64,000 nucleotides of DNA from Paracoccaceae bacterium (GCA_014762635.1 JABURR010000047.1:1-64000); one strand, 5' to 3'. Shown: positions 1 through 10,934, counted from the stretch's first letter. Translations and numbers: made by a program. The notes: generated by a model from the sequence alone, not told the origin.

Positions 1-799
1 GCCAGCCGCCGAAGAACAGCAGCGTCGTCAGCGCGCACATCAGGAAGATGGCGATATATTCGCCGGCCATGAACAGCAGGAACGGCGTCGAGGAATATTC
101 GACCTGGTAGCCAGCGACCAGTTCGGATTCGGCCTCCGGAAGATCGAAGGGCGGTCGGTTGGTCTCGGCCAGGGCCGAGATGAAGAACAGGAAGACCATC
201 GGCAGGTGCGGCAGCCAGTACCACGAGAAGAAGCCCCAGTCGCCATCCTGCGCACGCACGATGTCACCGAAGTTCATCGAGCCAGTAGACAGGATCACCC
301 CGATGATGATCAAACCGATCGACACCTCGTAAGAGATCATCTGCGCCGCCGAGCGCAGGCTTCCCAAAAACGGGTATTTCGAGTTCGAGGCCCAGCCCCC
401 CATGATCACGCCGTAAACCTCGAGAGAGGAGACGGCGAAGACATAGAGGATCGCCACGTTCAGATCGGCCAGCACCCAGGTGTCGTTGAACGGGATCACC
501 GCCCAGGCCACCATCGCCAGCACGAAGGAAAGCAGCGGCGCCAGCAGGAACACCGTCTTGTCGGCGCCGGCCGGGATCACGATCTCCTTGACCACGTATT
601 TCAGCGCGTCGGCCACCGTCTGCAGAAGCCCGAAGACCCCCACGACGTTGGGGCCGCGCCGCATTTGCACCGCCGCCCAGATCTTCCGGTCGCCATAGAC
701 GAGGAAGAGCAGCGAAGTCATGACGAAGCCGATGACCAGCAGGCCTTGCGCCGCAATGGTCAGGGTCACGCCCAGGGGGGTTGTCAGGAATTCAGCCAT
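1..799 (-). CDS. nuoH: NADH-quinone oxidoreductase subunit H (partial)
   Basis: This is the membrane subunit of complex I that forms the quinone-entry channel with NuoB and NuoD. Reading down from an ATG at 799 gives [15 protein letters not shown] followed by several hydrophobic helices. Family motifs are visible: [17 protein letters not shown] near residue 35 and the loop [18 protein letters not shown] near residue 210. The gene runs off the left edge after about 266 codons, so the C-terminal third is missing. A GAGGA ribosome site lies just before the ATG. It follows nuoG in the same direction after a 202-bp gap in which I see no convincing gene. The identification is firm from the loop motif and the operon order. 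Confidence 0.96.
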   Translation of the reverse strand, partial: MAEFLTTPLGVTLTIAAQGLLVIGFVMTSLLFLVYGDRKIWAAVQMRRGPNVVGVFGLLQTVADALKYVVKEIVIPAGADKTVFLLAPLLSFVLAMVAWAVIPFNDTWVLADLNVAILYVFAVSSLEVYGVIMGGWASNSKYPFLGSLRSAAQMISYEVSIGLIIIGVILSTGSMNFGDIVRAQDGDWGFFSWYWLPHLPMVFLFFISALAETNRPPFDLPEAESELVAGYQVEYSSTPFLLFMAGEYIAIFLMCALTTLLFFGGW

Positions 800-1001
800 T
801 CGTCCTCACACCGTCGGTCGTCCCAGTTCCTCGGGCCTGACCGTGTTTCCCGGTCGTCGTTCGGCCCATGTTGCGTGGCAGCGTTGGCGCTACCGTGTAA
901 ACAGTATCTGCGGTCCGATTGCCACCCTAATCCGGCGGGAATATCCCCTATTTCCCGGAAAAAAGCGGCTTGCGAACCTCCGTCTCAGTCGGCCATCCCG
1001 A

Positions 1002-3020
1002 TCACTCGGCCGCCAGCGCGCCATTGGCACGCGCCTGGGCATTTGCGGACAGCTCGGCCATCAGGGTCGAGGCCCGCGCGATCGGGTTGGTCAGGTAGAA
1101 ATCCTTCACGGCACCGGCGAAGTCGCCCTTGGCCAGCTTGCCGCCCTTGACCGGCTGCCATGCGTTTTCGGCAACCTCGTCGATCCGGCCCAGATGCGGC
1201 ACTTCGGCGATCAGCGCGCGGCGCAGGGCGGCCAGCGAGTCGTAGGGCAGCGTCGCGTCCAGCTCACCGGAAAGCGCCCGCAGGATCGCCCAGTTTTCCT
1301 TGGCTTCACCCGGCGCGAAACCCGCGCGAAGGGCAAGCTGCGGCCGACCTTCGGTATTAACGAAAAGGCCCTGCTCCTCGGTATAGGCCGCACCCGGCAG
1401 GATCACGTCGGCGCGATGCGCGCCGCGGTCGCCGTGGCTGCCCTGATAAATCACGAACGGCCCGGCGGCGATCTCGATCTCGTCGGCGCCGAGGTTGTAG
1501 ACCACCTCCGCCCCATCGAGCGCACCGAGAATGCCGTCCTCGTTCACCGCGCCCACATCCATCGCGCCGACGCGCGAAGCGGCGGTGTGGAGGACCATGA
1601 ACTTGGAGTTCGAGTTCTCGGCCAGTTGCATCGCCTCGGCCAGAACCGCGGCGCCATCCTCGCCGGTCAGGGCGCCCTGACCGATGATCACCACGGTGTT
1701 CTTGTCCTTGGCCTCGCCGATCTTCTTCTTCGCCAGATCGGCAAGCGCCGCCCGGTCGGTACCCACGTGGACGTAGTCGTAAGTCAGATCGACCGCCTCG
1801 CCCACCAGGCCCACGGTCGCGCCCTTGAGCCAGGCCTTGCGGATGCGGGCGTTCAGCACCGGCGCTTCGACCCGCGGGTTGGTGCCGATGAGCTGGATCA
1901 TCTCGGCATTGTCGATATCCTCGACCGTCGCCGTGCCCACATAGCCCGAGCGATTGCCCGCGGGCAGCTTGGCGCCATCGGTGCGGCATTCGACCGATCC
2001 GCCCTGCCCCTCGATCAGTTGCTTGAGGGCAAAGACAGCCTCGACCGGGGCCAGATCGCCCACAAGCCCGGCAACCTTCTTGCCCTTCATCGCCTTGGCG
2101 GCGGCGGAAAGCGCCTCGCCCCAGCTTGCGGGGCGCAGCTTGCCGTTTTCACGGATGTAGGGCCGGTCCAGACGCTGGCGGCGCAGACCGTCCCAGACGA
2201 AACGGGTCTTGTCCGAGATCCATTCCTCGTTCACGCCGTCATGGTTGCGCGGCAGGATCCGCATCACTTCGCGGCCCTTGGTGTCCACGCGGATGTTGGA
2301 CCCGAGCGCATCCATCACGTCGATGGTCTCGGTCTTGGTCAGTTCCCACGGACGCGCGGTAAACGCATAGGGCTTCGAGGTCAGCGCCCCAACGGGGCAC
2401 AGGTCGATGATGTTGCCCTGCATGTTGCTGTCGAGCGTCTGGTTCAGGTAGCTCGTGATCTCGGCATCCTCGCCGCGCCCGGTCTGGCCCATCTGGGTGA
2501 TCCCGGCGACCTCGGTCGTGAAGCGCACGCAGCGCGTGCAGGAAATGCAGCGAGTCATGTGGGTTTCGACAAGCGGGCCGAGGTTCAGGTCCTCGGTGGC
2601 GCGCTTGGGTTCGCGGTAGCGGCTGAAGTCCACGCCATAGGCCATCGCCTGGTCCTGCAGATCGCATTCGCCACCTTGGTCACAGATCGGGCAATCCAGC
2701 GGGTGGTTGATGAGCAGGAACTCCATCACCCCCTCGCGGGCCTTCTTGACCATGGGCGAGTTGGTCTTGACCACCGGCGGCTGACCTTCCGGCCCGGGGC
2801 GCAGGTCGCGCACCTGCATCGCGCAGGAGGCGGCGGGCTTCGGCGGACCGCCCACGACTTCCACAAGGCACATGCGGCAGTTGCCTGCGATCGACAGCCG
2901 CTCGTGATAGCAGAAACGAGGGATCTCGATCCCCGCCTGTTCACAGGCCTGGATCAAGGTCATCGCCGGATCGACCTCGATCTCTTTCCCGTCGATGATG
3001 ATCTTGCGCAAGTCGGACAT
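1002..3020 (-). CDS. nuoG: NADH-quinone oxidoreductase subunit G
   Basis: This is the peripheral-arm subunit that carries several iron-sulfur clusters between the NADH site and quinone. The 672-aa product starts [16 protein letters not shown]. Cysteines C37, C48, C51 and C66 fit the N-terminal [2Fe-2S] site. H106, C110, C113 and C119 fit the His-ligated [4Fe-4S] site. C158, C161, C164 and C208 fit a second [4Fe-4S] site. The remaining two-thirds is the molybdopterin-oxidoreductase-like fold. The length matches alphaproteobacterial and mitochondrial 75-kDa homologues rather than the longer E. coli form, and the extra N7 cluster motif is not evident. It lies between the DUF5333-like gene and nuoH. 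Confidence 0.97.
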   Translation of the reverse strand: MSDLRKIIIDGKEIEVDPAMTLIQACEQAGIEIPRFCYHERLSIAGNCRMCLVEVVGGPPKPAASCAMQVRDLRPGPEGQPPVVKTNSPMVKKAREGVMEFLLINHPLDCPICDQGGECDLQDQAMAYGVDFSRYREPKRATEDLNLGPLVETHMTRCISCTRCVRFTTEVAGITQMGQTGRGEDAEITSYLNQTLDSNMQGNIIDLCPVGALTSKPYAFTARPWELTKTETIDVMDALGSNIRVDTKGREVMRILPRNHDGVNEEWISDKTRFVWDGLRRQRLDRPYIRENGKLRPASWGEALSAAAKAMKGKKVAGLVGDLAPVEAVFALKQLIEGQGGSVECRTDGAKLPAGNRSGYVGTATVEDIDNAEMIQLIGTNPRVEAPVLNARIRKAWLKGATVGLVGEAVDLTYDYVHVGTDRAALADLAKKKIGEAKDKNTVVIIGQGALTGEDGAAVLAEAMQLAENSNSKFMVLHTAASRVGAMDVGAVNEDGILGALDGAEVVYNLGADEIEIAAGPFVIYQGSHGDRGAHRADVILPGAAYTEEQGLFVNTEGRPQLALRAGFAPGEAKENWAILRALSGELDATLPYDSLAALRRALIAEVPHLGRIDEVAENAWQPVKGGKLAKGDFAGAVKDFYLTNPIARASTLMAELSANAQARANGALAAE

Positions 3021-3067
3021 TCAGACCCCTCGTGATTGGGCGGCGCCGAAGCGCCGCGCGCAGTTCC

Positions 3068-3496
3068 CTAGTGTTCCTTCAGCATCGTGCCCATGTAGGT
3101 CTCGGCCGCGATTTCCTCGCGCCCGAGGCGGCAGTAGCTTTCGCTATCCCCGCGCACCACGCCATTTTCCTTCAGATATTCGTCCCGCAGCCCGTTCATG
3201 CGGCGCTGCTCGACCTTCGAGTCAACGTAGGCCACGATTTCCTCGCGCGTGTAGCCCTGGTCCAGCGCGTAGCGTTCCAGCTCCCACTTGCGGCGCAGGA
3301 AGGTCACGTAACGCGGTGAAATCGACGGGCAGTTCTTGCGGATCTCGTCGCCGACGGCGGCCCCGAGAAGGCGGCTGTTGATATAGTCGTTCTCGCGCAG
3401 CGGCGGCGGTGTCTCGGCACGTGCCGCAGCCGGAGCAATCAGGGACGTTGCCAGCAGCGAAGCAAGCACGGTCGTGTTGATGAAACGGGCAATCAT
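3068..3496 (-). CDS. secreted DUF5333-like protein of the nuo operon
   Basis: A 142-aa protein of unknown function. Residues 1-27 form a clear Sec signal peptide (hydrophobic core TVLASLLATSLIAPAAA, likely cleavage after ARA), so it should act in the periplasm. The mature part is charged and helical (PRYVTFLRRKWELERYALDQ) and has two cysteines (the KNCPSI and SYCRLG segments) that could form a disulfide. From memory it resembles the DUF5333 family found between nuoF and nuoG in Rhodobacteraceae; that assignment was not checked by search. A GGAG site lies 8 nt before the ATG. The position suggests co-expression with complex I, but a periplasmic product cannot be part of the cytoplasmic arm. 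Confidence 0.8.
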   Translation of the reverse strand: MIARFINTTVLASLLATSLIAPAAARAETPPPLRENDYINSRLLGAAVGDEIRKNCPSISPRYVTFLRRKWELERYALDQGYTREEIVAYVDSKVEQRRMNGLRDEYLKENGVVRGDSESYCRLGREEIAAETYMGTMLKEH

Positions 3497-3674
3497 TGGA
3501 AAAACTCCGATCTGATCATTGCAATCTGGATCGAAGCTGGGGCTTTACCCGCTTGATATTCAATAACGACAGGGGCTGACGCAGCGTCATGCGCCAATCC
3601 CCGCGCAGCGGCGCATCCAACGGATGCCCCCTGCCCGGACGAATGACGGATATGCGTGGAAGCCCCCATCATAA

Positions 3675-4970
3675 TCACTCCGCCGCCACCGCGCTGACGC
3701 GCCCAGTGCGCTTGGCCTTGATGCGATCCTCGATCTCGTCACGGAAATGCCGGATCAGGCCCTGGATCGGCCAGGCCGCCGCGTCGCCAAGCGCACAGAT
3801 GGTGTGGCCCTCGACCTGCTTGGTGACGTCGAGCAGCATGTCGATTTCCTCTACCTCGGCCTCGCCCTTCACCAGACGGTCCATGACCCGCATCATCCAG
3901 CCCGTACCCTCGCGGCAGGGGGTGCACTGGCCGCAGCTTTCGTGCTTGTAGAATTTAGACAGGCGCCAGATCGCCTTGATGATATCGGTGGACTGATCCA
4001 TCACGATCACCGCCGCGGTGCCAAGGCCCGAGCGCTGCTCGCGCAGCCAGTCGAAATCCATGATCCCCTCGCGGATCACGTCCGCCGGAAGGCACGGCAC
4101 CGACGACCCGCCCGGGATCACGGCCTTCAGATTGTCCCAACCGCCACGAATGCCGCCGCAATGCTTTTCGATCAACTCCTCGAAGGTGATCGACATGGCC
4201 TCTTCCACGACACAGGGGTTATTCACATGGCCCGAGATCGCGAAAAGCTTGGTGCCCGCGTTGTTGGGGCGACCAAAGCCGGAAAACCAGTCCGCGCCGC
4301 GGCGCAGGATGGTCGGCACCACCGCGATGGATTCAACGTTGTTCACCGTGGTCGGGCAGCCATAGAGGCCTGCGCCTGCCGGGAACGGCGGCTTCATGCG
4401 GGGCATGCCCTTCCGGCCTTCGAGGCTTTCCAGAAGCGCGGTTTCCTCGCCGCAGATATAGGCGCCCGCGCCGTGGTGGAGGTAAAGGTCGAAATCCCAA
4501 CCCGACCCGGCGGCATTCTTGCCCAAAAGCCCGGCGTCATAGGCCTCATCGATGGCGGCCTGCAGCGCCTCGCGCTCGCGGATGTATTCGCCGCGGATGT
4601 AGATGTAGCAGGCATGCGCGTTCATCGCGAACGAAGCGATCAGGCAACCCTCGATCAGCGTGTGCGGATCGTGGCGCATGATCTCCCGGTCCTTGCAGGT
4701 GCCGGGTTCGGATTCGTCGGCATTGACCACCAGGTACGAGGGCCGGCCATCGCTTTCCTTCGGCATGAAGGACCACTTCAGCCCGGTCGGGAAGCCGGCG
4801 CCACCGCGCCCGCGCAATCCGCTGGCCTTCATCTCGTCGACGATCCAGTCGCGGCCCTTCTGGATGATCTTGGCGGTCCCGTCCCAATGGCCACGGGCCT
4901 TGGCGCCCGCAAGCGTGCGCTCGTGCATCCCGTAGAGATTGGTGAAGATCCGGTCCTGATCCTGCAGCAT
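3675..4970 (-). CDS. nuoF: NADH-quinone oxidoreductase subunit F
   Basis: This is the flavoprotein subunit that oxidises NADH through FMN and passes electrons to cluster N3. The 431-aa product has the FMN-binding glycine-rich segment [16 protein letters not shown] (residues 51-66). The NADH-binding motif [13 protein letters not shown] is at 167-179. The N3 [4Fe-4S] ligands are C346, C349, C352 (SCGQCTPC) and C392. The length matches the family. The ATG at 4970 follows the DUF5337-like gene by 6 nt. The stop is followed by a 178-bp gap before the DUF5333-like gene; the weak ORF in that gap is discussed under rejected items. Confidence 0.97.
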   Translation of the reverse strand: MLQDQDRIFTNLYGMHERTLAGAKARGHWDGTAKIIQKGRDWIVDEMKASGLRGRGGAGFPTGLKWSFMPKESDGRPSYLVVNADESEPGTCKDREIMRHDPHTLIEGCLIASFAMNAHACYIYIRGEYIREREALQAAIDEAYDAGLLGKNAAGSGWDFDLYLHHGAGAYICGEETALLESLEGRKGMPRMKPPFPAGAGLYGCPTTVNNVESIAVVPTILRRGADWFSGFGRPNNAGTKLFAISGHVNNPCVVEEAMSITFEELIEKHCGGIRGGWDNLKAVIPGGSSVPCLPADVIREGIMDFDWLREQRSGLGTAAVIVMDQSTDIIKAIWRLSKFYKHESCGQCTPCREGTGWMMRVMDRLVKGEAEVEEIDMLLDVTKQVEGHTICALGDAAAWPIQGLIRHFRDEIEDRIKAKRTGRVSAVAAE

Positions 4971-4976
4971 GTGGTG

Positions 4977-5207
4977 CTATCCCCGGTTATTCTGGCGCTT
5001 CCGCCAGATCTGGTAGGTGACGACCAGCGTCCAGAAGAACGCGGCCAGCGCGGCAAAGTCGAAGAGGAAGACGTAGCGCACCGGCAGGCCAAGCCTGCCG
5101 CCCAGCCATTGCGCCCCCATCCACAGGACCATGGTCGCCACCATGACAATCGCGACCATGCGCGCCTGCCTGGCAATCGCCATTTCCGTATCCTGGTCCT
5201 TCGACAT
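4977..5207 (-). CDS. small DUF5337-like membrane protein of the nuo operon
   Basis: A 76-aa protein starting MSKDQDTEMAIARQARM. It has a short charged N-terminus and two predicted membrane helices (about residues 17-34 and 42-65) with a basic C-terminus. I chose the ATG at 5207 over upstream starts because GAGGTGG sits at ideal distance before it and the upstream extension is not protein-like. From memory it matches the DUF5337 family of Rhodobacteraceae nuo operons; no function is known to me. It lies 6 nt before nuoF and 46 nt after the helix-hairpin-helix protein, so it is very likely co-transcribed. Confidence 0.8.
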   Translation of the reverse strand: MSKDQDTEMAIARQARMVAIVMVATMVLWMGAQWLGGRLGLPVRYVFLFDFAALAAFFWTLVVTYQIWRKRQNNRG

Positions 5208-5253
5208 TCCCACCTCTGTTTCAGCCCTAGCGCACGCTGGGGCCAGATATCGA

Positions 5254-5835
5254 CTATTTTGCAGCGAATTCCTTCGCCTGCCTGATCCATTCGTCCCGCT
5301 CGATGCGCCCCTTGAAGCTGAGTTGCTCATCCAACCACTCCACGTTCGCGGGCGTCAGCGCCGCGATCTGGCGGAAGTGGAAGATGCCCAGTCCGTTGAG
5401 CTTCTGCTCCAGCCCCGGTCCGATCCCCCGGATCTTCTTGAGATCATCCGGCATGCCGTCCGGACCGCTCAGAAGCTCCGGCTCTGCTCCGTCGCCACCG
5501 GTCGCAGGTGTTTCAGCCTTTTTCTCTGCCGCAGGGGCCGGTTCCGGTGCAGGGGCGGGTTCCTCTTTTGCCGGTTCCGCCGCCGGTTCGGGCGTTGCGG
5601 CCTTTGCCGGTTCGGAGGGAGCCGTCTGGGTGACCTGGGCCGCCCCGGGCGCCTCAGCTTTTCCCTGCAGCGCGAAATAGACGATGATCGCAACCACGAT
5701 CCCGACCAGAATGGCGATCAGAAGCGCGCCCCAGAACCCGAAGCCGCCGATGGCCATGAGCGCAATCAATGCGATCAGCGCCGCAACCCCGGCAATGATC
5801 GCGATCTGCTGAACGTTCACGTCTTTGTTTTCCAT
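5254..5835 (-). CDS. membrane-anchored helix-hairpin-helix-like protein, paralogous to the NuoE tail
   Basis: A 193-aa protein with two closely spaced N-terminal membrane helices (about residues 9-30 and 34-56), a Pro/Ala/Glu-rich linker (58-120) and a C-terminal domain at 130-190. That domain contains DDLKKIRGIGPGLEQKL and GRIERDEWIRQAK. It is strikingly similar to residues 288-349 of the adjacent NuoE, which reads [17 protein letters not shown] and [13 protein letters not shown]. The IxGIGP-type loop is the helix-hairpin-helix signature that in other proteins contacts nucleic acid or partner proteins. Here the anchor and the operon suggest tethering or assembly of complex I, which is inference. 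The start at 5835 has a GGAGGT site. Confidence 0.8.
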   Translation of the reverse strand: MENKDVNVQQIAIIAGVAALIALIALMAIGGFGFWGALLIAILVGIVVAIIVYFALQGKAEAPGAAQVTQTAPSEPAKAATPEPAAEPAKEEPAPAPEPAPAAEKKAETPATGGDGAEPELLSGPDGMPDDLKKIRGIGPGLEQKLNGLGIFHFRQIAALTPANVEWLDEQLSFKGRIERDEWIRQAKEFAAK

Positions 5836-5867
5836 CTGGCGGACCTCCTGTTGTCCCTAAAACGCGC

Positions 5868-6956
5868 TCAATATTTCGCGCGCTTCGAAAATTCCGTGGT
5901 ACCCCCTTCGGCCAGAACCTTGGCCTGCGCGACCCAATCGTCACGTTCGATGCGGCCGCGGAATTTCAGTTGGGTATCAACCCACGCGATCTGTTCGGAC
6001 GTCAGCGCAGCCACCTGATCATAATGCCAGATACCAAGATCGTTGAGTTTCTTCTCAAGCCCCGGTCCCACGCCCTTGATCATCTTCAGATCATCGGCCT
6101 TGCCATCGCGCGGCGCGTCCAGCGTGGCGGGCTTTTCCTCGGCCGCGGCGGGCGCTTCGGCTGTCTTCGCGGCAGGCGCCTTCTTGGGGGGCGCCTTGGC
6201 CTCGGCCTTGGGTTTCGGAGCCGCAGCGGCCTTCTTCGCCGCGCCCGACTTGTTCAGCCACGGCGTCAGCAGCGGCACCTCGGTGCCGTCGATCCGCTTG
6301 ACCGTGTCCCCGATCGAGGTCGCCAGGTGAACCGAGGCATTGCCGGTGGAGCGATCCTTGTCGAACTGCTGCAGGCTGGTCAGCCCGCCCGCGGGTTCCG
6401 AGGTGAAGCGCCCATTCTGCGGCCCCGGCACAGGCACCTTGCCAGCGGCGAGTTCGTCGATGATTTCACCCATCCGTGCGGCGGTCAGATCCTCGTAGTA
6501 GTCCTTGCCGATCTGGGCCATGGGCGCGTTGGCGCAGGCCCCGAGGCATTCAACCTCTTCCCAGCTGAACTTGCCGTCCGCCGACAGCTCATGCGGGTTC
6601 GCCGCGATCTTTTCCTTGCAAACGCCGATCAGGTCCTCGGCGCCGCAGATCATGCACGACGTGGTCCCGCAAACCTGGATATGCGCAACGGAGCCCACGG
6701 GTTGAAGCTGGAACATGAAATAGAAGGTCGCGACTTCCAGCGCCCGGATATAGGCCATGTCCAGCATCCCGGCGACATGCTCGATCGCCGGGCGGGTCAG
6801 CCAGCCTTCCTGCTCCTGTGCGCGCCACAGCAGCGGAATGATCGCGCTGGCCTGACGACCCTCAGGATACTTGGAAATCTGGGCCTCGGCCCATTTCTGG
6901 TTCGCCGGGGTGAAGGCGAAGCTCTCCGGCTGTTCTAGGTGGAGCCTTCTCAGCAT
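5868..6956 (-). CDS. nuoE: NADH-quinone oxidoreductase subunit E with a C-terminal extension
   Basis: This is the 24-kDa-type subunit carrying the N1a [2Fe-2S] cluster next to NuoF. Residues 1-180 hold the thioredoxin-like domain with ligands C96, C101, C137 and C141 (CX4C and CX3C). The protein is 362 aa, far longer than the roughly 170-240 aa usual for the subunit. Residues 235-285 form a Lys/Ala/Pro-rich linker, and 288-349 repeat the helix-hairpin-helix-like domain of the next gene. The extension, linker and order resemble other Rhodobacterales as I recall them. The ATG at 6956 lies directly after the stop of the 52-aa ORF, indicating coupled translation. Confidence 0.95.
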   Translation of the reverse strand: MLRRLHLEQPESFAFTPANQKWAEAQISKYPEGRQASAIIPLLWRAQEQEGWLTRPAIEHVAGMLDMAYIRALEVATFYFMFQLQPVGSVAHIQVCGTTSCMICGAEDLIGVCKEKIAANPHELSADGKFSWEEVECLGACANAPMAQIGKDYYEDLTAARMGEIIDELAAGKVPVPGPQNGRFTSEPAGGLTSLQQFDKDRSTGNASVHLATSIGDTVKRIDGTEVPLLTPWLNKSGAAKKAAAAPKPKAEAKAPPKKAPAAKTAEAPAAAEEKPATLDAPRDGKADDLKMIKGVGPGLEKKLNDLGIWHYDQVAALTSEQIAWVDTQLKFRGRIERDDWVAQAKVLAEGGTTEFSKRAKY

Positions 6957-6957
6957 C

Positions 6958-7116
6958 TCAGATGAACCCCCTCAGAATCGACATGACAAGCGCCACGATC
7001 GCGCCGATCGCTGCCCCTTGCATCAGCCGGTTGCGGCCCCGCGCGCCCAGAACCGCGAACAGCCCGGCGACGGCACCGATCAGAAGTGTCCAGATCGAAA
7101 TGGTAATCGAACCCAT
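6958..7116 (-). CDS. 52-aa hydrophobic protein between nuoD and nuoE
   Basis: An open frame of 52 codons starts at an ATG that shares one base with the nuoD stop (TGATG) and ends 1 nt before the nuoE ATG. It therefore fills the gap exactly and is probably translated by coupling. The product [18 protein letters not shown]... has two predicted membrane helices (about residues 6-24 and 33-49) separated by a basic loop, [10 protein letters not shown] Gly/Ala-rich second helix suggests helix packing. Third codon positions are mostly G or C, as in neighbouring genes. I do not recognise a family. Rhodobacter capsulatus is known to carry unidentified frames inside its nuo operon, and this may be one of that class. 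Confidence 0.65.
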   Translation of the reverse strand: MGSITISIWTLLIGAVAGLFAVLGARGRNRLMQGAAIGAIVALVMSILRGFI

Positions 7117-8333
7117 CAGCGGTCAATCTCCCCGAAAACGATGTCCATGGTGCCGATGATCGCAGCGACGTCGGCAAGCTGGTGTCCCTTGGCGATGTAA
7201 TCCATCGCCTGCAGGTGCAAAAAGCCCGGCGCGCGCAGCTTGGCGCGATAGGGCCGGTTCGAGCCGTCTGAGACCATGTAGACGCCGAATTCGCCCTTGG
7301 GCGCCTCGACGGCGGCATAGACCTCACCGGCGGGCACGTGGAAGCCCTCGGTATATAGCTTGAAGTGATGGATCAGCGCTTCCATCGAGGTCTTCATCTC
7401 ACCCCGTTTGGGTGGGCTGATCTTGCCGCGGGCCATCACGTCGCCCTGCCCTTCGGGCGCGCGCAGCTTCTCGCAGGCCTGCTTGATGATCTTCAGCGAC
7501 TCGCGCATCTCGGCCATGCGGACTAGGTAACGATCGTAGCAATCGCCGTTCTTGCCGACCGGGATCTGGAAGTCGAATTCGTCGTAGCACTCGTAGGGCT
7601 GGCTGCGGCGCAGATCCCAAGCAAGGCCCGAGCCACGCACCATCACGCCCGAGAAACCCCATTGCTGGATGTCTTCCTCGGTCACCACGCCGATCTCGGC
7701 ATTGCGCTGCTTGAAGATGCGGTTCTCGGTCAGCAGTTCGTCGATGTCGTTCAGGACATTCGGGAAGGTATCCGCCCAGGCGTCAATGTCGTCGATCAGC
7801 GCGGGCGGCAGATCCTGGTGCACACCGCCGGGCCGGAAATAGGCCGCATGAAGCCGCGCGCCGCAGGCCCGTTCATAGAAGACCATCAGCTTTTCGCGCT
7901 CTTCGAACCCCCAGAGCGGCGGCGTCAGCGCGCCCACGTCCATGGCCTGCGTGGTCACGTTCAGCAGATGGTTCAGGATGCGCCCGATCTCGGAATAAAG
8001 CACCCGGATCAACGAGGCGCGGCGCGGAACCTCGGTGCCGGTCAGCTTCTCGATGGCCAGGCACCAAGCATGTTCCTGGTTCATCGGCGCCACGTAATCG
8101 AGACGGTCCAGATAGGGCAGGTTCTGCAGGTAGGTGCGGCTCTCCATCAGCTTTTCGGTACCGCGGTGCAACAGCCCGATATGAGGGTCACACCGCTCGA
8201 CGATCTCGCCGTCCAGCTCCAGCACCAAGCGCAGCACGCCGTGGGCCGCCGGGTGCTGGGGCCCGAAGTTGATGTTGAAGTTCCGGATCTTCTGCTCGCC
8301 GGTGAGCGCGTCGTCGAACTTGCCGTCCATCAT
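7116..8333 (-). CDS. nuoD: NADH-quinone oxidoreductase subunit D
   Basis: This 49-kDa-type subunit forms the quinone-binding cavity with NuoB. The 405-aa product has the N-terminal motif [14 protein letters not shown], which carries the quinone-site histidine region. It also has the conserved [12 protein letters not shown] and [14 protein letters not shown]-type segments (here [14 protein letters not shown]). The start is one of two adjacent ATGs. I chose 8333 because AAGGTG lies at good spacing; 8330 is equally possible. The upstream neighbour is a sulfotransferase gene instead of nuoC, which is unusual, and the gap is only 1 nt. The stop overlaps the start of the 52-aa gene. Confidence 0.97.
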   Translation of the reverse strand: MMDGKFDDALTGEQKIRNFNINFGPQHPAAHGVLRLVLELDGEIVERCDPHIGLLHRGTEKLMESRTYLQNLPYLDRLDYVAPMNQEHAWCLAIEKLTGTEVPRRASLIRVLYSEIGRILNHLLNVTTQAMDVGALTPPLWGFEEREKLMVFYERACGARLHAAYFRPGGVHQDLPPALIDDIDAWADTFPNVLNDIDELLTENRIFKQRNAEIGVVTEEDIQQWGFSGVMVRGSGLAWDLRRSQPYECYDEFDFQIPVGKNGDCYDRYLVRMAEMRESLKIIKQACEKLRAPEGQGDVMARGKISPPKRGEMKTSMEALIHHFKLYTEGFHVPAGEVYAAVEAPKGEFGVYMVSDGSNRPYRAKLRAPGFLHLQAMDYIAKGHQLADVAAIIGTMDIVFGEIDR

Positions 8334-8334
8334 C

Positions 8335-9210
8335 TCACACCTTCTGGTATTCTGTCCGCCACGCGGGTGGCAGCGCGCCGATCTCGGCACGGACATAGTC
8401 GTATTGCGGGGCCAGCCAATCGCGCGCGGCGCGCCGTTGGGCGGGCGTCATCTGCAGCGGTGGGCTCACATGAATGCGCCGCGCAGTATCGGGCGCCACG
8501 AAATCGAGCCCGAGGAAGGCGCAGAGGCGGCGCATGCCGTCGCCCGAGACCATTTCCTCGTAAAACATGATGCAAAGCCGCTTGGGGTCCACCGCGCGGC
8601 GCAACTTCTCGATCGCGGCGCGATAGTCGCTGCGCTTGGCAATACCCTCTTCTCGGCCCGCGATGGTGCCGTCGAGCAGGTCCGCCGCCGTTTCGGCATC
8701 AGCCGCCCCATCCGGAGAATTGCGCCCGGCCAGCATCCGCACATGGCTCCAGAGCCGCTCTACCGGATCGCGCAACAGATAGACGAAGCGCACGTCGGGC
8801 AGCAGGCCTGCCATGGCCTTCAGCCGCTCGGTCGACAACAGCCCATAGGCTGGCGTCATATCCGCCACCAGCTGCTGCCCGGCGCCCTGCCCGCCCGTCA
8901 GGTAGGCAAGATAGGCGCTGCGGTCTTCCCGCCCCCGCGCGATGACACTGGCCCATTCGAGCCGATCCGCCACCTGACGCGCCAGGTTCAGCACGCGCGG
9001 TCCCTGCGCGGTGGGCATCTGGCCCTCGAACCGCTCGCGTTCCCGCGCAAGGCGCTTCAACTGCCCCTCGGCCCCGCCGAAATCCAGCGCGTCGAAATAA
9101 TGCAGTTCCTTTATGGCGCGCAGGTGACACTGCGGATGATCGCTCAGAAAGCGGTGGAGCCAGCTGGTCCCCGCCTTCGTCGCGCCAACGCAGAAAAGCA
9201 GTGTCGTCAC
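8335..9210 (-). CDS. sulfotransferase-family protein inserted in the nuo operon
   Basis: A 291-aa protein with the two PAPS-binding signatures of cytosolic/Golgi-type sulfotransferases. The 5'-phosphosulfate loop is [14 protein letters not shown] at residues 9-22. The 3'-phosphate segment is [14 protein letters not shown] at 147-160, with R147 and S155. The segment KELHYFD at 34-40 is also typical. It should transfer sulfate from PAPS to a hydroxyl or amine acceptor that the sequence does not reveal. It has no signal peptide. The gene is in phase with the operon, 16 nt after the 69-aa membrane protein and 1 nt before nuoD. No role in complex I is known to me; co-transcription is inferred from spacing. 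Confidence 0.88.
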   Translation of the reverse strand: MTTLLFCVGATKAGTSWLHRFLSDHPQCHLRAIKELHYFDALDFGGAEGQLKRLARERERFEGQMPTAQGPRVLNLARQVADRLEWASVIARGREDRSAYLAYLTGGQGAGQQLVADMTPAYGLLSTERLKAMAGLLPDVRFVYLLRDPVERLWSHVRMLAGRNSPDGAADAETAADLLDGTIAGREEGIAKRSDYRAAIEKLRRAVDPKRLCIMFYEEMVSGDGMRRLCAFLGLDFVAPDTARRIHVSPPLQMTPAQRRAARDWLAPQYDYVRAEIGALPPAWRTEYQKV

Positions 9211-9226
9211 CTCAGCGCCCCCGCCT

Positions 9227-9436
9227 TCAGGACTTTCCGGCCGGGCCGGTCAGCTCGTCCCGGAATGCCATGACCCACAGAAGCACCAGCGCCACGATCG
9301 GGATGATCGTCGCGATGGAAACCCAGTTCGGAATCCCGAACCGCGGTAGCAACCGCCAGAACGGGATGATGACGAGCAGCGCATACAGCAGCCCAAGGCC
9401 GCCCATGCCCCCCACGCCGAAATCGTTGCCCATCAT
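9227..9436 (-). CDS. 69-aa membrane protein after nuoC
   Basis: A 69-aa product starting [15 protein letters not shown] with two predicted membrane helices (about residues 14-30 and 39-57) and a short polar C-terminus. Its start overlaps the nuoC stop by 4 nt, which strongly suggests translational coupling within the nuo operon. Coding bias agrees with its neighbours. I do not recognise the family. It could be a small accessory or assembly factor for the membrane arm, or it could serve the sulfotransferase gene that follows 16 nt later; both are inference. A second reading frame over the same bases encodes an arginine-rich shadow and was discarded. Confidence 0.72.
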   Translation of the reverse strand: MMGNDFGVGGMGGLGLLYALLVIIPFWRLLPRFGIPNWVSIATIIPIVALVLLWVMAFRDELTGPAGKS

Positions 9437-10041
9437 TTCGACGCCTCCGCCTTGTCATCGCCCGGAAGGATGTATTCCGCACCTTCCCACGGCGACATGA
9501 AGTCGAACTGTCGGTATTCCTGCACCAGCTTCACTGGTTCGTAGACGACGCGCTTCTGTTCTTCGTCATAGCGCACCTCGGTATAGCCCGTGGTCGGGAA
9601 ATCCTTGCGCAGCGGATAGCCGCGGAACCCGTAATCCGTGAGAATGCGGCGCAGGTCCGGGTGGCCGGTGAAGAGGATGCCGAACATGTCGAACACCTCG
9701 CGCTCGAACCAGTTGGCCGAGGGGTGAACCGGGATGATCGAGGGGACCATCTCATCCTCGCGCACGGCAACCTTCACGCGGATGCGCTGGTTCTGGTACA
9801 TCGACAGGAAGTGGTAGACCACGTCGAAGCGCGCGTCGCGCTCGGGGTGGTCGATGCCGGTGATATCGACGAGGGTCGAGAACTTGCAGGTCCGGTCATT
9901 CCTCAGGAAGTCGATGAAATCGACCAGCCCGTTCAGCGTCACGTTCACGGTCAGCTCGTCATGGGCGATGTCCCAGCCGATCACGCAGTCGCTGCGTTTC
10001 AGCTCGATATGGGTGCCCAGTTCTTGCAGTGCCTCGGTCAT
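9433..10041 (-). CDS. nuoC: NADH-quinone oxidoreductase subunit C
   Basis: This 30-kDa-type subunit of the connecting module is 202 aa long, the usual size for a stand-alone NuoC (not the NuoCD fusion of E. coli). The family signature is present: [14 protein letters not shown] at about residues 108-121, followed by [23 protein letters not shown]. The ATG at 10041 lies 3 nt after the nuoB stop. The frame ends in a 4-nt overlap with the 69-aa membrane protein, not next to nuoD. The identification is certain from the signature and the order. Confidence 0.97.
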   Translation of the reverse strand: MTEALQELGTHIELKRSDCVIGWDIAHDELTVNVTLNGLVDFIDFLRNDRTCKFSTLVDITGIDHPERDARFDVVYHFLSMYQNQRIRVKVAVREDEMVPSIIPVHPSANWFEREVFDMFGILFTGHPDLRRILTDYGFRGYPLRKDFPTTGYTEVRYDEEQKRVVYEPVKLVQEYRQFDFMSPWEGAEYILPGDDKAEASK

Positions 10042-10044
10042 GGG

Positions 10045-10934
<890 letters not shown>

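Noticed and set aside
720-3035. 771-codon open frame antisense to nuoG
   Set aside because: High-GC DNA keeps the antisense frame open. nuoG is certain, and the antisense product has no family features.
3493-3678. 61-codon frame between nuoF and the DUF5333-like gene, overlapping both by a few bases
   Set aside because: The overlaps look like coupling, but the codon use is not GC-biased at third positions, the product has no motif or hydrophobic pattern, and the start is a GTG inside the nuoF stop. I treat it as spacer.
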